Shown: positions 63,377 to 64,000 of the stretch, one piece after another
Layout: each line of letters starts with the position of its first letter
Position numbering within the stretch: position 1 is the stretch's first letter
Assembly (NCBI GenBank): GCA_029265355.1
Contig: JAJUJL010000002.1
Location: 186,001-250,000, forward strand
Direction of reading: 5' to 3'
From: Chloroflexota bacterium
Lineage (GTDB): Bacteria; Chloroflexota; Anaerolineae; Anaerolineales; UBA4823
DNA length: 64,000 bases
The notes under the pieces: model-generated
Databases searched by the model: none
What the model was told of the DNA's origin: nothing
The model's input: the letters and a program-made list of their open reading frames with translations, nothing else
Program-made: the position numbers and the translations under genes

Positions 63377-64000
63377 GTGAGTTGTTGCCGCAACTCGCCA
63401 AATATCCGCGCCCAGAAATCCTGCTGATCCTGCTGGCATTGGCTGTGCGCTTGATTGGGGTGCAGACGCGCCCTTTGTGGTACGATGAGGCGTTCGCCGT
63501 TCTCTTTGCCAGGCAGGGAACAGCCGCCATGCTCGAGGGAACGATCAGCCCGGCGAACGAAGCCAGCGCTGGCTCTGCGGCGGACGTGCATCCGCTGTTG
63601 TATTACACCCTTCTATACGGGTGGATGCAGGTTTTTGGCGATTCGCCAGTCTCGGCACGCTCGCTTTCGATCATCATTGGCGTCGCCTCAGCCTTGACAT
63701 TGTATACACTGGTCGCTGCAATGCTTGGCAGGCGAATCGGGCTGGCAGCCGGCTTTGTTGCGGCGGTGTCCCCATTTCAAGTGCATTACTCGCAAGAAGT
63801 GCGCATGTACGCCTTGATGGGCTTGCTGGTGATTGGCGCTGGCCTGGCGGTGCAGCAAGCCATAAAAAAAGGCGGTTTGCGTTTTTGGATTCTTTTTTCT
63901 CTGCTGGCGGCTTTGGCGCAGTACACGCATAACCTGGCTGGTGTGCACATGGCTGCGCTTGCCGCAACAGCGCTGTTTACACGCCAGAAAAAACACATCC
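63343..64000 (+). CDS. GT39-like membrane glycosyltransferase (cut by window edge)
   Basis: The frame is open to the right edge, giving 219 residues of an expected ~500-600. After helix 1 comes 'RPLWYDEAFAVLFARQG', a strong PMT_2/GT39 motif, and 'VSPFQVHYSQEVRMYALMGLLV' is the second conserved block with the family's 'QE.RMY' pattern. ATG 63343 overlaps the upstream gene by 34 bases; a TTG at 63373 is the alternative start. Confidence 0.85.
   Translation, partial: MASQAEKPSRLSELLPQLAKYPRPEILLILLALAVRLIGVQTRPLWYDEAFAVLFARQGTAAMLEGTISPANEASAGSAADVHPLLYYTLLYGWMQVFGDSPVSARSLSIIIGVASALTLYTLVAAMLGRRIGLAAGFVAAVSPFQVHYSQEVRMYALMGLLVIGAGLAVQQAIKKGGLRFWILFSLLAALAQYTHNLAGVHMAALAATALFTRQKKHI

Overview
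The window looks like one continuous piece of chromosome from a bacterium of the phylum Chloroflexota, most likely class Anaerolineae. This is inferred from the mix of gene families: a monoderm-style set of polytopic GT-C glycosyltransferases, a GldF/GldG/DUF4340 export module, a very large acidic TPR protein with 'PDWL' repeats, a K+-independent membrane pyrophosphatase and a MoaD-MoaE fusion. Base composition is moderately GC-rich. I found no insertion sequence, CRISPR array, prophage or recognisable defence system.

Bases 1-13.6 kb hold housekeeping genes: the 3' end of aspS, asnS, a probable 6S RNA with its own promoter and terminator, then a mostly minus-strand block (MFS exporter, Nudix/NrtR-like regulator, GT-C-like membrane protein, prfB, msrA, ftsY). 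prfB carries a classic programmed +1 frameshift. ftsY and moaC diverge from a compact promoter pair that appears to start both transcripts at the ATG. The plus strand then carries moaC, a moaD-moaE fusion, a threonine synthase-like gene and fabF.

Bases 13.6-23.6 kb continue on the plus strand with rnc, smc, trmFO, an M28-type peptidase, a soluble sensor histidine kinase, hflX and a small membrane protein. fabF-rnc-smc-ftsY is a widespread bacterial neighbourhood.

Bases 23.6-35.8 kb are on the minus strand: tRNA-Arg(CCG), a DMT transporter, a PrsW-like protease, a split pair of radical-SAM-family genes (TIGR03936/TIGR03960 type), ndk, the 1442-residue TPR/PDWL-repeat/HhH protein and hppA.

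Bases 35.8-41.9 kb start with a gene-poor, AT-rich region holding a promoter and a hairpin-plus-U-tract that could be an attenuator or small RNA. An ABC exporter operon of the gliding-motility type follows (ATPase, permease, GldG-like protein, DUF4340 protein), then the primary sigma factor gene rpoD with its own promoter, a possible 24-codon leader ORF and a strong terminator.

Bases 42-64 kb form a surface-glycan locus of about 19 tightly packed plus-strand genes, many with 4-nt ATGA/GTGA overlaps. They encode GT-C membrane glycosyltransferases, GT2 and GT4 transferases, two methyltransferases flanking a Wzm/Wzt ABC exporter with an extended Wzt C-terminus, a GT42/DUF115-like protein and a CatB-like O-acetyltransferase. 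The likely role is synthesis, end-modification and ABC export of a polysaccharide. Transcription seems to be broken up by a structured leader at 46.1 kb and by a promoter framed by an inverted repeat at 48.6 kb.
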